Of a DNA stretch of 60,504 nt, positions 1-8,830 are shown one piece after another (position 1 is the stretch's first letter; every line of letters begins with the position of its first letter). A model generated the notes under the pieces. It had not been told where the DNA came from, made no database searches, and saw only the letters and a program-made list of their open reading frames with translations. The stretch comes from Candidatus Woesearchaeota archaeon (GTDB lineage: Archaea > Nanobdellota > Nanobdellia > Woesearchaeales > JABMPP01). Both the position numbers and the translations under genes were made by a program. The DNA lies in NCBI GenBank assembly GCA_018303405.1, contig JAGVYD010000002.1, forward strand, positions 1-60,504. Reading direction: 5' to 3'.

Positions 1-49
1 GAAGCTATGTAAGGTCAAGGCACATAAGAACGCAGGCAGCTGAGCTGTT

Positions 50-88
50 TTGTAGGCTGATAGCCTACAACATCGGCTGTCGCCGATG
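50..88. repeat. Two back-to-back perfect hairpins
   Basis: A 9-bp stem (TTGTAGGCT, 3-nt loop, AGCCTACAA at 50-70) is followed without a gap by a 7-bp stem (CATCGGC, 4-nt loop, GCCGATG at 71-88). It lies upstream of the pilin operon promoter. It could be a terminator of the gene to the left or one of the hairpin arrays typical of this genome; no T-run follows. Confidence 0.6.
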
Positions 89-120
89 GGATTTTCTACA
101 GAGCCCCTGGCAAGACAAAA

Positions 121-128
121 TTTATATA
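121..128 (+). promoter_or_regulatory. TATA box of the pilin-like operon
   Basis: TTTATATA lies about 27 nt upstream of the ATG at 151, the distance expected for a leaderless archaeal transcript starting at that codon. This favours ATG 151 over the TTG at 145. Confidence 0.6.
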
Positions 129-150
129 CTGAAAAGGCAAATTCTTGAAT

Positions 151-600
151 ATGAAAAAAGGGGAATTGGATTTGCATAGGGTTCAGGCCAGGCATAAGGG
201 CCAGGTTAGCATGGAATACCTCCTTGTAGTTGGCTTTGCCATGCTTATGACAATCCCTGTCCTCATTGTATTCTTCCAGCAGACAAATGAGCTTGGCAAT
301 ACCTTTGCAGTGTCACAGGCAAGGACCATTGTGGATGGCCTTGCCCAGAGCGCGGATGAAGTCTATTACCAGGGCTATCCCGCCCAAAAAACTATCAAGG
401 CCTATTTCCCTGAAAGCATTAATTCAATCACAATTGACGGACATGAAATCAACATTGAGATGAAAATGGGCAATGGCCTTTCAGACCTCTTTGCTGTCAC
501 AGCCGCCAATGTCACGGGAAATGTATCGACAGTGAGCGGCCCAAAATGGATTTTAATAAAAGCGAGTACTGAGACAGTCAACATCACGCAGGTGGGATAG
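151..600 (+). CDS. Type IV pilin-like protein, class III signal peptide
   Basis: About 149 residues. Near residue 18 a charged stretch runs into GQVSMEYLLVVGF, matching the archaeal class III signal motif QxSxExxxL, in which a prepilin peptidase (EppA type) cuts just before Q. The hydrophobic segment behind it would form the pilin helix. The rest is a short beta-rich region with NVT/NIT sequons, suggesting surface exposure and glycosylation. It is first in a run of five same-strand genes that all have a hydrophobic N-terminal helix. Family assignment rests on the signal motif; whether it is a major or minor pilin cannot be told. Confidence 0.8.
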   Translation: MKKGELDLHRVQARHKGQVSMEYLLVVGFAMLMTIPVLIVFFQQTNELGNTFAVSQARTIVDGLAQSADEVYYQGYPAQKTIKAYFPESINSITIDGHEINIEMKMGNGLSDLFAVTAANVTGNVSTVSGPKWILIKASTETVNITQVG

Positions 601-686
601 ATTGCCTATGCCCATCGGAAAATTATCTTCCATTCCAATGGTGGCTTTACATCAAGTGCCAGCGCGCAAGCTTGGCTGAACTGCAA

Positions 687-1073
687 ATGAAAAGGAAAGC
701 GCAATCAACAGTTGAATTCCTGATAATCTTCATGCTTGCCAGTTTTTTTTCCATTTTCATATTGTCATACACCGGCGGGCGGATCCAGGACATATTTTCT
801 GACAATGAGTATGCAGCATCGCGGGACCTGGCTTTGGCGCTTCAGCGGGAAATAACGCTGGCCGCATCTGTGGACCCCGGCTATTCCCGAAAACTCATGG
901 TTCCGCCTGATGCCAATGGCATATCATACACGACCCAGATCAAGGGCACTGTGCTGATTTTGTCCACTGAGAACTATGACCAGGTGCTGAACATCCCAAT
1001 GGCAACGGGAAACTTTGTTCCGGGGGAGCTCAACATGGTCAACAATTCAAACGGCACAATCTATGTCGGCTGA
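687..1073 (+). CDS. Type IV pilin-like protein, class III signal peptide
   Basis: 128 residues from ATG 687; a TTG at 672 is an alternative. The N-terminus MKRKAQSTVEFLIIF has the Q, E and hydrophobic spacing of the class III motif, followed by a transmembrane helix to about residue 27. The remainder is a small soluble domain with Asn-rich NNSNGT near the end. It follows the first pilin by 86 bp and is probably a minor pilin or pilus-assembly pseudopilin of the same operon. Confidence 0.72.
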   Translation: MKRKAQSTVEFLIIFMLASFFSIFILSYTGGRIQDIFSDNEYAASRDLALALQREITLAASVDPGYSRKLMVPPDANGISYTTQIKGTVLILSTENYDQVLNIPMATGNFVPGELNMVNNSNGTIYVG

Positions 1074-1150
1074 CGAAGGGAAAATGGTGCGAAGACTGAA
1101 AGCAGCGGGGCAACCACAATGCAATTAGAAAAGGGCAAAAGGAAAGGCAA

Positions 1151-1720
1151 ATGGACAAAATAAAAGCAAATGGACAAAATGAGACTTTAGCGGGAAGACC
1201 CCGCGCCTCCAGGAATGGCCAGGTCTGGTTCCCGGATTTCATGATAGCGTCATTTATTTTTGTTGTCATAGCGGTATTATTCACTGTCTTCCTTGCCAAT
1301 CAGGAAAGCCACGGCACGAACATTGATGTTTCTGCCATTGATGATGCAAATGCAATCAGCAACATGCTTATCACGCAGGGGAATCCAACCAACTGGACAG
1401 CCGGCTCAGTCAATTTTGTGGGCTTAACAAATCCGGGCAAACGCCTCAATTCTACAAAATTTGCCAGCCTCGCCGCGCTGGATTATAACCGTGCCAGGAC
1501 TATCATGGGCACGAAGCATGATTTCATCGTCTATTTCCAGGATGTTCAGGGGAACCAAATTACAGTCGGAGGGCTTGACGTGGCTGGCAAGGCCGGCGTG
1601 ACGCCCGGGAACATAGAATCCCAAGATGCAGGCGACATTGCCAGGGTCGGCAGGTTTGTCCTGCTGTCGCAGGGAACTCAATCAGACATTGTTGAAATGG
1701 TGATTTATGTATGGAACTGA
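1151..1720 (+). CDS. Pilin-like membrane-anchored protein
   Basis: 189 residues. A basic N-terminus (RPRASRNGQ) precedes one hydrophobic helix at about residues 29-50, with Gln before the hydrophobic stretch as in the neighbouring pilins but without the S-x-E part of the motif. The distal part carries NWT and NST sequons. It overlaps the next gene by 10 bp, so the two are likely translationally coupled. Probably a minor pilin-like surface subunit, inferred from context and topology rather than a recognised domain. Confidence 0.6.
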   Translation: MDKIKANGQNETLAGRPRASRNGQVWFPDFMIASFIFVVIAVLFTVFLANQESHGTNIDVSAIDDANAISNMLITQGNPTNWTAGSVNFVGLTNPGKRLNSTKFASLAALDYNRARTIMGTKHDFIVYFQDVQGNQITVGGLDVAGKAGVTPGNIESQDAGDIARVGRFVLLSQGTQSDIVEMVIYVWN

Positions 1721-4272
1721 GGAATGGATTTGGGAGACGGAACAGGAAGGGATTTTATTTCAGCACTGACGCCATGTTTGCCGCAACCCTGCTCATTGTC
1801 ACAGCCGTCCTCTTCAGCATTTACTTTTTTAAATCATCGCCTACAGCGCAAAGCGGTTATTATTCGCAGGATATCATTGACCTGCTCTCTGAAATGAAGG
1901 TCAGCGAGCTTAATGCGACATATCTTCAGCAGCTGATGGCAGCCAGCAACCAGACAAACCTATCCAATAGCATCATTGAGCAGATAGGCATTTACCAGGT
2001 CACAGGCGAAACCGAAAATGCGAGAAATCTGACTATGACGCTTCTGCAAAACATGATCCCTGCGCGTTATGGATTTTCTCTTGCGATTGACGATGTTGTC
2101 CTGTACCAGCGGGATTTGGACTCCAGCAAATCCGCATTTGATGTCCAATCAGGGAAAAGGTTTGTCTCGGGTATTTCCGCGGCCAAGCCTGTCAAGGGAT
2201 TTACGTCAAGGGCTTTCCTCTCAGGCGCCAGCAATCGCTATGTTTTTTCCTACATCTATTTTGGCGGCTATGTCGGCGACGGGAATTTTGTGCATTACCT
2301 CACGCTTCCAACGGTTTATACCAACATCAATGAGGCTTATTTTGAGGGAGTGATCCCTGAGGATTTTGACCTTTATGTAAATGACGCATATTCAGGCACA
2401 TTCCTGAAAACAAGCATTGATGATTTAATACCTGAGACGCAGTATGTTGATTCGGGGTACCTTTCCAATTTTGTGCCTGGCACCAACACCCTCAGGTTTA
2501 ACTTCACGTCGGGGAATGGCTATTTTGGCGGCGGGTTTTTCAGGGTCAGCACAAACACAACTGACATCAGCGATGTTTCCCTGGAGACAAGCGAAATCAA
2601 CAAGAAGATTGAGCTGCCCGGCATTTATGGCGTTATCAACTTATATTCATCATTCATTGTGCCAGGCAATTTAAGCTCGATGGAACTATTCCTCAATTAC
2701 TCCTCAGATCTCCCGGTTTTTGTGAATCTGGGTGGCAGGACAGTCTATGATTCCAACACCACAGGCCAGGTTGAAGTCACAATCCCCAACAATGACCTTG
2801 CGGCCCTGCTATACTATCCAAATTTAAGCCTGACCACAGTGCCTCTGAGGATTGGGCATTACCAGACAGTCAGCAGCAATCAGACTGGAAATGTCACAGA
2901 CGTGGTGATAACTACCAGCGTAGCCAAAACCATGGAAAATATGGACATACTGGGCACTAATTTAACCAGGCTCGGCGCGGCCAAGGAGCTGGACTACACT
3001 TTCATTGACATTGTCCTTAACAGTTCAGGCAACAGGATTGGGCTGGTTTCCTATTTTGCGGCAAATGCACAAAAGGACAGCTGGCTGGATATAGATGAAA
3101 CGGATTTGAATAACACAATCAAGGCCTATGATGAGAAAAATTCACCGAACAGGGCTTTGTGCAAAGGGATCAGGGAATCCAAGGAGATATTGCTTGGGCA
3201 AAGTGATTCCTCCAGAAAGCGAATAATCATGCTCATGACTGACGGCGACACAGATGACCCGTGCTCTCCGGCTGCGCCTGGCACTCCTGAGCAGCAGGCT
3301 ATTTGGGAAGCATGCAATGCAACTGCCTTGTATAAAATAAAGTTCTACGCCATTGGGTTTGGCGTGGGCGCGGACAACGATACAATGGAACAAATCGCTA
3401 ACTGCTCAGGCACGAAATACTACCAAAGCAACAATTTTTCGGAACTCGACCAGATTTATCGGGACCTTGCGACAGACATTGCAAACCAAAGCCTGACATT
3501 TGTCCAGCAAAAGTCCGTGACAGTCGGCGTTGCATCCCAATTGTACGAATCCAGCTATCTTGCGGTACAATACAACCAAACAGTGTATGACACATTCCAA
3601 AGGGTCCCTTTGACAATTGAAGACCCGGTTTTCAACAATACCATCAGCCAAGGAACCCTTGGCATTCCATCTGAGACGTCAATAGTCGATGCTAAAGTTG
3701 TGTCATATTCTGCAGATAAATGGACAAGCATGGTTGACTTGAACAATACATTCTACTCCTGGAAGCCATTGTTCGACCTTACAGACTTTGGCTCAGATTT
3801 CCTCCAACTGGGGGACCCATATGCAGTTTATGTGGATCCGGCTTTCATTGCCGACACAAATACGGTCAGGGTGAGGACCGCTGTTAATGCAACAGCCCTG
3901 GCAGGCGGTTCGGAATACAACAGAATCATCTACACAATACTTGCCAGGACTTTTTCAAGCTCAACCGGGATCGGCTCGCAGGCATCAGGCTGTAACTGGA
4001 ATATCCTTTTTGAAGACGGCTCCAACATGACCCTGACAATCCCTTCAAGCGCTGTCACAAACAACACCTGCAGTTTTTATGACGATGTTTACAACACAGA
4101 CGATGCAACTCAAAGCGCCATCTACAACCTTTTGCTGGAGTTGGACCTTGATGATGACGGATACATTGACATCAATGTTGGCTATCAGGGTTTCCTATTG
4201 TCCACGGCCACTGTTACAAGCGTCCCATACCTGTGGGGGCCTGCCACTGTGGAGGTGAGATTGTGGCAGTAA
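1711..4272 (+). CDS. Large membrane-anchored vWA-domain surface protein
   Basis: 853 residues. A short basic start and a helix at about 18-41 anchor the protein; the rest is a long, sequon-rich extracellular region. Residues about 395-600 resemble a von Willebrand factor A domain: NRIGLVSYFA, then MLMTDGDTDD (the TDG metal-ligand element) and FYAIGFGVG. The first metal-site motif DxSxS is not present; the equivalent stretch reads VVITTSVAKTM. A metal-independent or degenerate vWA adhesin is therefore likely. It overlaps the preceding pilin-like gene by 10 bp and the following gene by 10 bp. It may be a tip adhesin of the pilus encoded here, which is an inference. Confidence 0.72.
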   Translation: MELRNGFGRRNRKGFYFSTDAMFAATLLIVTAVLFSIYFFKSSPTAQSGYYSQDIIDLLSEMKVSELNATYLQQLMAASNQTNLSNSIIEQIGIYQVTGETENARNLTMTLLQNMIPARYGFSLAIDDVVLYQRDLDSSKSAFDVQSGKRFVSGISAAKPVKGFTSRAFLSGASNRYVFSYIYFGGYVGDGNFVHYLTLPTVYTNINEAYFEGVIPEDFDLYVNDAYSGTFLKTSIDDLIPETQYVDSGYLSNFVPGTNTLRFNFTSGNGYFGGGFFRVSTNTTDISDVSLETSEINKKIELPGIYGVINLYSSFIVPGNLSSMELFLNYSSDLPVFVNLGGRTVYDSNTTGQVEVTIPNNDLAALLYYPNLSLTTVPLRIGHYQTVSSNQTGNVTDVVITTSVAKTMENMDILGTNLTRLGAAKELDYTFIDIVLNSSGNRIGLVSYFAANAQKDSWLDIDETDLNNTIKAYDEKNSPNRALCKGIRESKEILLGQSDSSRKRIIMLMTDGDTDDPCSPAAPGTPEQQAIWEACNATALYKIKFYAIGFGVGADNDTMEQIANCSGTKYYQSNNFSELDQIYRDLATDIANQSLTFVQQKSVTVGVASQLYESSYLAVQYNQTVYDTFQRVPLTIEDPVFNNTISQGTLGIPSETSIVDAKVVSYSADKWTSMVDLNNTFYSWKPLFDLTDFGSDFLQLGDPYAVYVDPAFIADTNTVRVRTAVNATALAGGSEYNRIIYTILARTFSSSTGIGSQASGCNWNILFEDGSNMTLTIPSSAVTNNTCSFYDDVYNTDDATQSAIYNLLLELDLDDDGYIDINVGYQGFLLSTATVTSVPYLWGPATVEVRLWQ

Positions 4273-5279
4273 AAATCATCAGCCCAGCTGCATCCAGGGC
4301 AAAAGCCCAATCACTGTCATCTATGCAGTCTTCTAAAAACAGGAATAAGAAGGGATTTGTTTTCACCATGATGGCCATCTTTTTTGTTATTGTTGCAATG
4401 ACAGCCTCCATCCTTTTCAGCAAATACACAGAGCGGAGCCAGGCCATTTCAATTGAATCGCGAGTTTTTACAATTAACAATTTCATCCATGATTTAGAAA
4501 GGGATATGTCGCGTGCATTATACATCGCCAGCTTCCGTGCCTTGCTTGGCATGACAAGCTACATGTCTGAAAATGGAACCTACATCACCAACCTGAGCGC
4601 AAACTTTGCAGAGCTTGTGCTGAATGGGACAATTTACAACCAAACAACCGAGCCTACCAATGATTCATATGTCACTCTATGGCTTGCCAAGGTCCAGCAG
4701 GAAGCCCAGGATATCGGAGTTACAATCGACGCATATAATTACAGCCTTTCTCTTGTGCAGCGTGAAACATGGAATCTGGAAATTGAGATGAATTTAACCC
4801 TTGTTGTGCAGGATGCGGCTGGCCTGGCGACCTGGACCAAGGACGACACAATCCGGACAACAATCCCAATCACTGGCCTGGAAGACCCTCTCTATACTGT
4901 TGGAAGCGACGGGCTGATCAGCAATATTATCATCCAAACCCCGTTTGAATTTTTTGTTAACCAGACTACCAGCAATGTATCGAATCTGCAGCAGCATGCA
5001 ATTAACAGCTACTACATCGAGGACACTGATGCTCCGAGCTATGTCATGAGGCTGCAGGGCTTATTTTCATCATCTTCATTTGGCATAGAAAGCACAGTTT
5101 ATTCCCTGAGCCTCGTGCCGCTGGGCCAATACAAGAACAAGTCAGTGGTAGACCATATCTACTGGAGCACCAGCAATCCGGCACACAATGCAATACAGGG
5201 CATGCCTTCCTGGTACAGGCTGGATAATTTAACGGGCCACTTTGACTCCTACGAAGTAAGTGACCTTGTCATAAACTGA
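4263..5279 (+). CDS. Membrane-anchored surface protein of the pilin operon
   Basis: 338 residues from GTG 4263. This start is chosen because GGAGGTGA at 4251-4258 sits 4 nt upstream, inside the end of the vWA gene; ATG 4323 is an alternative. A basic stretch (KNRNKKG) precedes a transmembrane helix at about 32-54, then a beta-rich, Asn-glycosylation-rich ectodomain. No known family recognised. It closes the five-gene operon and shares the N-in, single-helix topology of its neighbours. Confidence 0.6.
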   Translation: MAVKIISPAASRAKAQSLSSMQSSKNRNKKGFVFTMMAIFFVIVAMTASILFSKYTERSQAISIESRVFTINNFIHDLERDMSRALYIASFRALLGMTSYMSENGTYITNLSANFAELVLNGTIYNQTTEPTNDSYVTLWLAKVQQEAQDIGVTIDAYNYSLSLVQRETWNLEIEMNLTLVVQDAAGLATWTKDDTIRTTIPITGLEDPLYTVGSDGLISNIIIQTPFEFFVNQTTSNVSNLQQHAINSYYIEDTDAPSYVMRLQGLFSSSSFGIESTVYSLSLVPLGQYKNKSVVDHIYWSTSNPAHNAIQGMPSWYRLDNLTGHFDSYEVSDLVIN

Positions 5280-5310
5280 GGCTGATGAAAAATTAATGTG
5301 AGGGATATCA

Positions 5311-5362
5311 ATTAAACTATAATAAGCTATAATAAACTAATAAGCTATAATAAACTATAATA
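5311..5362. repeat. AT-rich short tandem repeat in the 5280-5525 spacer
   Basis: The blocks CTATAATAAGCTATAATAAA and CTAATAAGCTATAATAAA alternate imperfectly over about 50 bp. The remaining spacer holds the helicase promoter (TATATAAATA near 5443-5452) and no convincing gene. Confidence 0.55.
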
Positions 5363-5525
5363 TACCCCATACCTCCCCATATTAACTTGGGGCGTTACTG
5401 CATGCTGGAATTTGGAGCAGCCTGGCTTTCGCAATAACAAAGCTATATAAATACCCCTTCAAGCATGGATTATTATAGATGATAACAATACCAATAGCAA
5501 AAAAGGAAATACAAGTTGATTATAT

Positions 5526-7010
5526 ATGGCAAAAGCATATTATGGAATAGAATTAAACGAGCCAGGTCAGGACGATAAAGCTGCTGATTCTGTTGTCAAT
5601 TTCAACCTTCCTCCGGACCTTGCGCAGGCAGTCCAGGAGCTTGGATTCACAGAATGGACAGATATCCAGCGAAAAAGCATCCCATTGGTCCAGCAAGGCC
5701 AGGATGTAATCGGGCAATCCAAGACCGGCTCTGGAAAGACTGCAGCATTTGGGCTCCCTCTGCTGGAAAAAATCAAGCATGGCAGGGGCCTGCAGGCATT
5801 GATACTTGTGCCAACACGGGAGCTTGCAGAGCAGGTCACAACTGAGATGAAGAAATTCTCCAAATTTCGGCCCATGAACATAATTTCAGTGTACGGCGGT
5901 GTTTCAATAAACCCACAGATAGACTACCTTCCCTCTGCTGACATTGTAGTGGGCACGCCTGGCAGGATTCTCGACCACACAGACCGCAGGACCATTGACT
6001 ATTCCAAGATAAGCATGCTTGTACTTGATGAGGCAGACAAGATGTTTGAAATGGGTTTTGTGGAGGATGTTGATGTAATAATCTCCCATATCCCTAAGAA
6101 TAGGCAAACCTTGCTGTTTTCAGCTACCATGTCTTCGGATGTCCTGAGGATAGTTGACAAATACATGAAAAAGCCAGTGAGTGTTAAGGTCCAGTCCTAT
6201 GTGGAGCAGGGTAAATTGGTCCAGCATTATTATGACGTTGATCAGCGCGACAAGTTTTCGCTTCTGGTCCATCTCCTTAAAAGCGAGACGCAGGACCTCA
6301 CAATGATTTTCTGCGCCACAAGGCGCATGGTGGATGTGCTGCACAGGAATCTGGAGAGGCAGGGAATAAGCTCCGAGGCATTGCATGGCGGCCTGACACA
6401 GGCGCAAAGAAAGGTATCCATTGACAAATTCCATAAGAAAGAGGCCAACATTCTGGTTGCAAGCGATGTTGCAGCGCGAGGCCTTGACATCAAGAATGTA
6501 TCGCACATCTATAATTATGACCTGCCCAAGACTTCAAAGGAATATATCCACAGGATAGGCAGGACTGCAAGGGCAGGCTCGCAAGGCAAGGTCATCAGCC
6601 TCCTATCTCATATGGACCATGATAATTTCAGCAGGGTTCTTGAGGACAGGAGCCTGATCGTGCAAAAATTGCCGTGCCCCAGTTTTGCCAGGGTCGCATT
6701 CTCCATGCCGCAAAGGGGGCCAAGGCCATCTGGCGGCAGGAGGTTTGGGGGAAGACCAGGCCACAGGATGCATTCCGGGCAGGGCCACCGCAGCCAGTCA
6801 CACAGCAGTGGAGGGCATCACAGAACCGGGCAATCAGGCTATTCGCACTCTTATTCCGGCCAATCCAGGCAAGGCTCACACAACAGGCACTCAGGCGGCC
6901 GCACAGGAGGCTCCAGCCATTCCGCAGCCCATTCTCAGCATCGAAGCCACAGCCAGGGAAATAATCGCGGAAACCCTGGTCATCAGGGAAGGCCGCAGCA
7001 TCACCAATAA
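5526..7010 (+). CDS. DEAD-box RNA helicase with His/Ser/Gly-rich tail
   Basis: 494 residues. ATP-dependent RNA unwinding enzyme. All core motifs are visible in order: Q motif region near 40-50, Walker A SKTGSGKT at 65-72, PTRELAEQ near 96-103, TPGRILDH near 144, DEAD at 168-171, SAT at 199-201, then ARGLDIKN and HRIGRTARAG in the second RecA domain. After about residue 390 the protein becomes a low-complexity tail rich in His, Ser, Gly, Arg and Gln, probably a disordered RNA-binding region. The gene stands alone behind its own TATA box with a leader of about 50 nt, in which cold-type regulation would be possible but is not shown. Confidence 0.95.
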   Translation: MAKAYYGIELNEPGQDDKAADSVVNFNLPPDLAQAVQELGFTEWTDIQRKSIPLVQQGQDVIGQSKTGSGKTAAFGLPLLEKIKHGRGLQALILVPTRELAEQVTTEMKKFSKFRPMNIISVYGGVSINPQIDYLPSADIVVGTPGRILDHTDRRTIDYSKISMLVLDEADKMFEMGFVEDVDVIISHIPKNRQTLLFSATMSSDVLRIVDKYMKKPVSVKVQSYVEQGKLVQHYYDVDQRDKFSLLVHLLKSETQDLTMIFCATRRMVDVLHRNLERQGISSEALHGGLTQAQRKVSIDKFHKKEANILVASDVAARGLDIKNVSHIYNYDLPKTSKEYIHRIGRTARAGSQGKVISLLSHMDHDNFSRVLEDRSLIVQKLPCPSFARVAFSMPQRGPRPSGGRRFGGRPGHRMHSGQGHRSQSHSSGGHHRTGQSGYSHSYSGQSRQGSHNRHSGGRTGGSSHSAAHSQHRSHSQGNNRGNPGHQGRPQHHQ

Positions 7011-7039
7011 ACATCAGATAAAAATAACATCAGATAAAA

Positions 7040-7657
7040 ATGCCAATTAAGAAAAAAAATACAGGAAAAGACAGTAAGCCAGGGCAGAAAAAAGGAAATA
7101 AAACAACATTTCTTTCAAAGAGCCAAAATGCAGTCAAGTATTTTATTGGCCTTGCAGTTTGCCTGCTTATCAGGCTAATTCCCAACCGAATCCCAAATGT
7201 TGAGCCTGTGATGACCACAATCATGCCATTTGGAAAAAAATTCAAGGCAATCTCAAGTTTTATTTTTGGCGCCCTCTCCATTGTCATCTACGATATAATC
7301 ACAAGGAAAGTCGGGGCCTGGACATGGGTAACGGCATTTATGTACGGCCTTGTGGGCCTGTTTGCCGCAGCCTATCTTTCAAAGAAGGCAAACAAGGCCA
7401 GATATTATGTTGGCTATTCAATTATAGCTACCCTTGTCTATGACGCCGTCACCGGAATTGGCACAGGCGTCCTGCTTTTCGGGCAGGGCCTGGTGGAAAC
7501 AATTTTGCTGCAGGTTCCATTCACATTGTGGCATCTCGGGAGCAACATAGTGCTTGCAGCCTTATTCAGCCCTCTAATCTACAAATGGGTCTTGGAGAAT
7601 CCCAGCCTGGAAACCTCCAATGTCTACCAGAAGTTCAGGTCACTCGTAGCTTCTTAG
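7040..7657 (+). CDS. Multi-pass membrane protein, ECF transporter S-component-like
   Basis: 205 residues: a Lys-rich cytoplasmic N-terminus (about 30 residues) followed by five or six hydrophobic helices. The pattern of a conserved RLIPNRIPNVEPV stretch between the first two helices and a late FTLWHLGSN segment recalls substrate-binding S components of energy-coupling-factor vitamin transporters. The fold assignment is inferred from topology; the substrate is unknown. It follows the helicase gene by 29 bp and may be cotranscribed. Confidence 0.55.
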   Translation: MPIKKKNTGKDSKPGQKKGNKTTFLSKSQNAVKYFIGLAVCLLIRLIPNRIPNVEPVMTTIMPFGKKFKAISSFIFGALSIVIYDIITRKVGAWTWVTAFMYGLVGLFAAAYLSKKANKARYYVGYSIIATLVYDAVTGIGTGVLLFGQGLVETILLQVPFTLWHLGSNIVLAALFSPLIYKWVLENPSLETSNVYQKFRSLVAS

Positions 7658-7738
7658 GGCAGCTTCTTAGGCAGTTGGTCCGATTAATTGCATCCTCCCA
7701 GAATAACCTTTAAAAACATGTCAGCATATCACTCTTGC

Positions 7739-8632
7739 ATGGCAGTTGCTAAATCTGGGATATACAATAGCATGGGCAATACCATGGGCGCGGCCATTTC
7801 GGGCATTTCATTATTTTGCATTGCCGCATTGGTTTCCCTGTCAGGCGCGTTTGGCCAATCTTCACCATCTTTATACTATGCAGATGTGGAGTTCACGATA
7901 AGCTCTGATGGCATTGTGGCAATCTCCGGCCTCGCAAACCATCCAGCGCTGGCAGCCCAGGCAACATCCATTTACACCTCAAAAAAAGCCCAGTACTGGA
8001 CATTCAATATGACTTTGGAAGAATCTTTTTCTGATTTTGCCTATGCAGTCCACTTGCCCGAAAAGGCTGTGATTAATTACATCAAGACTTCGACTCAGTT
8101 CAGGCTCGGCACTGACGGTGAAAAGCAATTTGTAAAAGCATCAGGGCAGGATGCTCCAATGTCAATAGTCATTCAATACACGCAGGATTCGCCGGAAACC
8201 AGCACAGCTCACAACATTGTTGCGTATGCTTTGCCTTTGGCCATTGCAGTTATTGTTTCATTATTTGCCTATTTTATCAAGTCGCGAGCGCACAAGAATC
8301 CAGCTGCAAAGGAATCCGGGAAGCCGGAAGATGAGCCTGGTGAATCCGCTGATGGAAAAATTGGCGCATCAGGTGAAAAGCCTGCAAGGCAATGGTACAA
8401 CAAGGACATGCTCCCGGAGAGGCAGAGGCAGATAGTGGAGATAATTGAAAGAAATAAAGGCCCGGTACCGCAGAAAAGGCTTGAAACCGAGATAGGCATC
8501 CCAAAATCATCATTGTCCAGGAATATTGATTCCCTGACGCGGAAAGGCATTATTAGAAAGGAAGGCAAAGGAATGAGCAACGTTATCTGCCTCAATGACG
8601 AGAAGCCCAGCCTATTGGACACTATTGGATAA
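7739..8632 (+). CDS. Membrane-anchored protein with cytoplasmic winged helix
   Basis: 297 residues from ATG 7739. This start is preferred because CTTTAAAAAC (7708-7717) lies about 27 nt upstream, fitting a leaderless mRNA; upstream in-frame ATGs would lie at or before the promoter. An N-terminal hydrophobic segment leads into a beta-rich extracytoplasmic domain of about 120 residues, then a second helix near 156-180, a charged linker, and a C-terminal winged-helix DNA-binding domain (RQRQIVEIIERNKGPVPQKR through SSLSRNIDSLTRKGIIRKEG). The topology suggests a one-component sensor that reads an external signal and binds DNA while tethered to the membrane. Ligand and targets are unknown. Confidence 0.7.
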   Translation: MAVAKSGIYNSMGNTMGAAISGISLFCIAALVSLSGAFGQSSPSLYYADVEFTISSDGIVAISGLANHPALAAQATSIYTSKKAQYWTFNMTLEESFSDFAYAVHLPEKAVINYIKTSTQFRLGTDGEKQFVKASGQDAPMSIVIQYTQDSPETSTAHNIVAYALPLAIAVIVSLFAYFIKSRAHKNPAAKESGKPEDEPGESADGKIGASGEKPARQWYNKDMLPERQRQIVEIIERNKGPVPQKRLETEIGIPKSSLSRNIDSLTRKGIIRKEGKGMSNVICLNDEKPSLLDTIG

Positions 8633-8782
8633 GTGAGCTTAAGTTTGTTCTAACATGGAAACTCCGATTTTAACGGTGTTAATGGCATTTTTACCTTGTT
8701 CCGCCCTGTTCCTCCTTGTTCCGGCATATTCCGGCGAAAATTATTATGCTGTTCCACCTTTCTACTGCCTACGCTAATAGTA

Positions 8783-8823
8783 AATTTATTAAAATGCAAA
8801 ATAATTTTTGCATAAACGGAGGT
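8783..8823 (+). promoter_or_regulatory. TATA-like box, palindromic operator candidate and ribosome site
   Basis: AAATTTATTAAA-type TATA sequence is followed by a perfect inverted repeat ATGCAAAA-TAAT-TTTTGCAT (8794-8813) at the expected transcription start, then GGAGGT at 8818-8823, 7 nt before the ATG at 8831. A protein bound to the palindrome would block initiation; as RNA it would be a small hairpin just before the ribosome site. Confidence 0.55.
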
Positions 8824-8830
8824 AAGCAAA

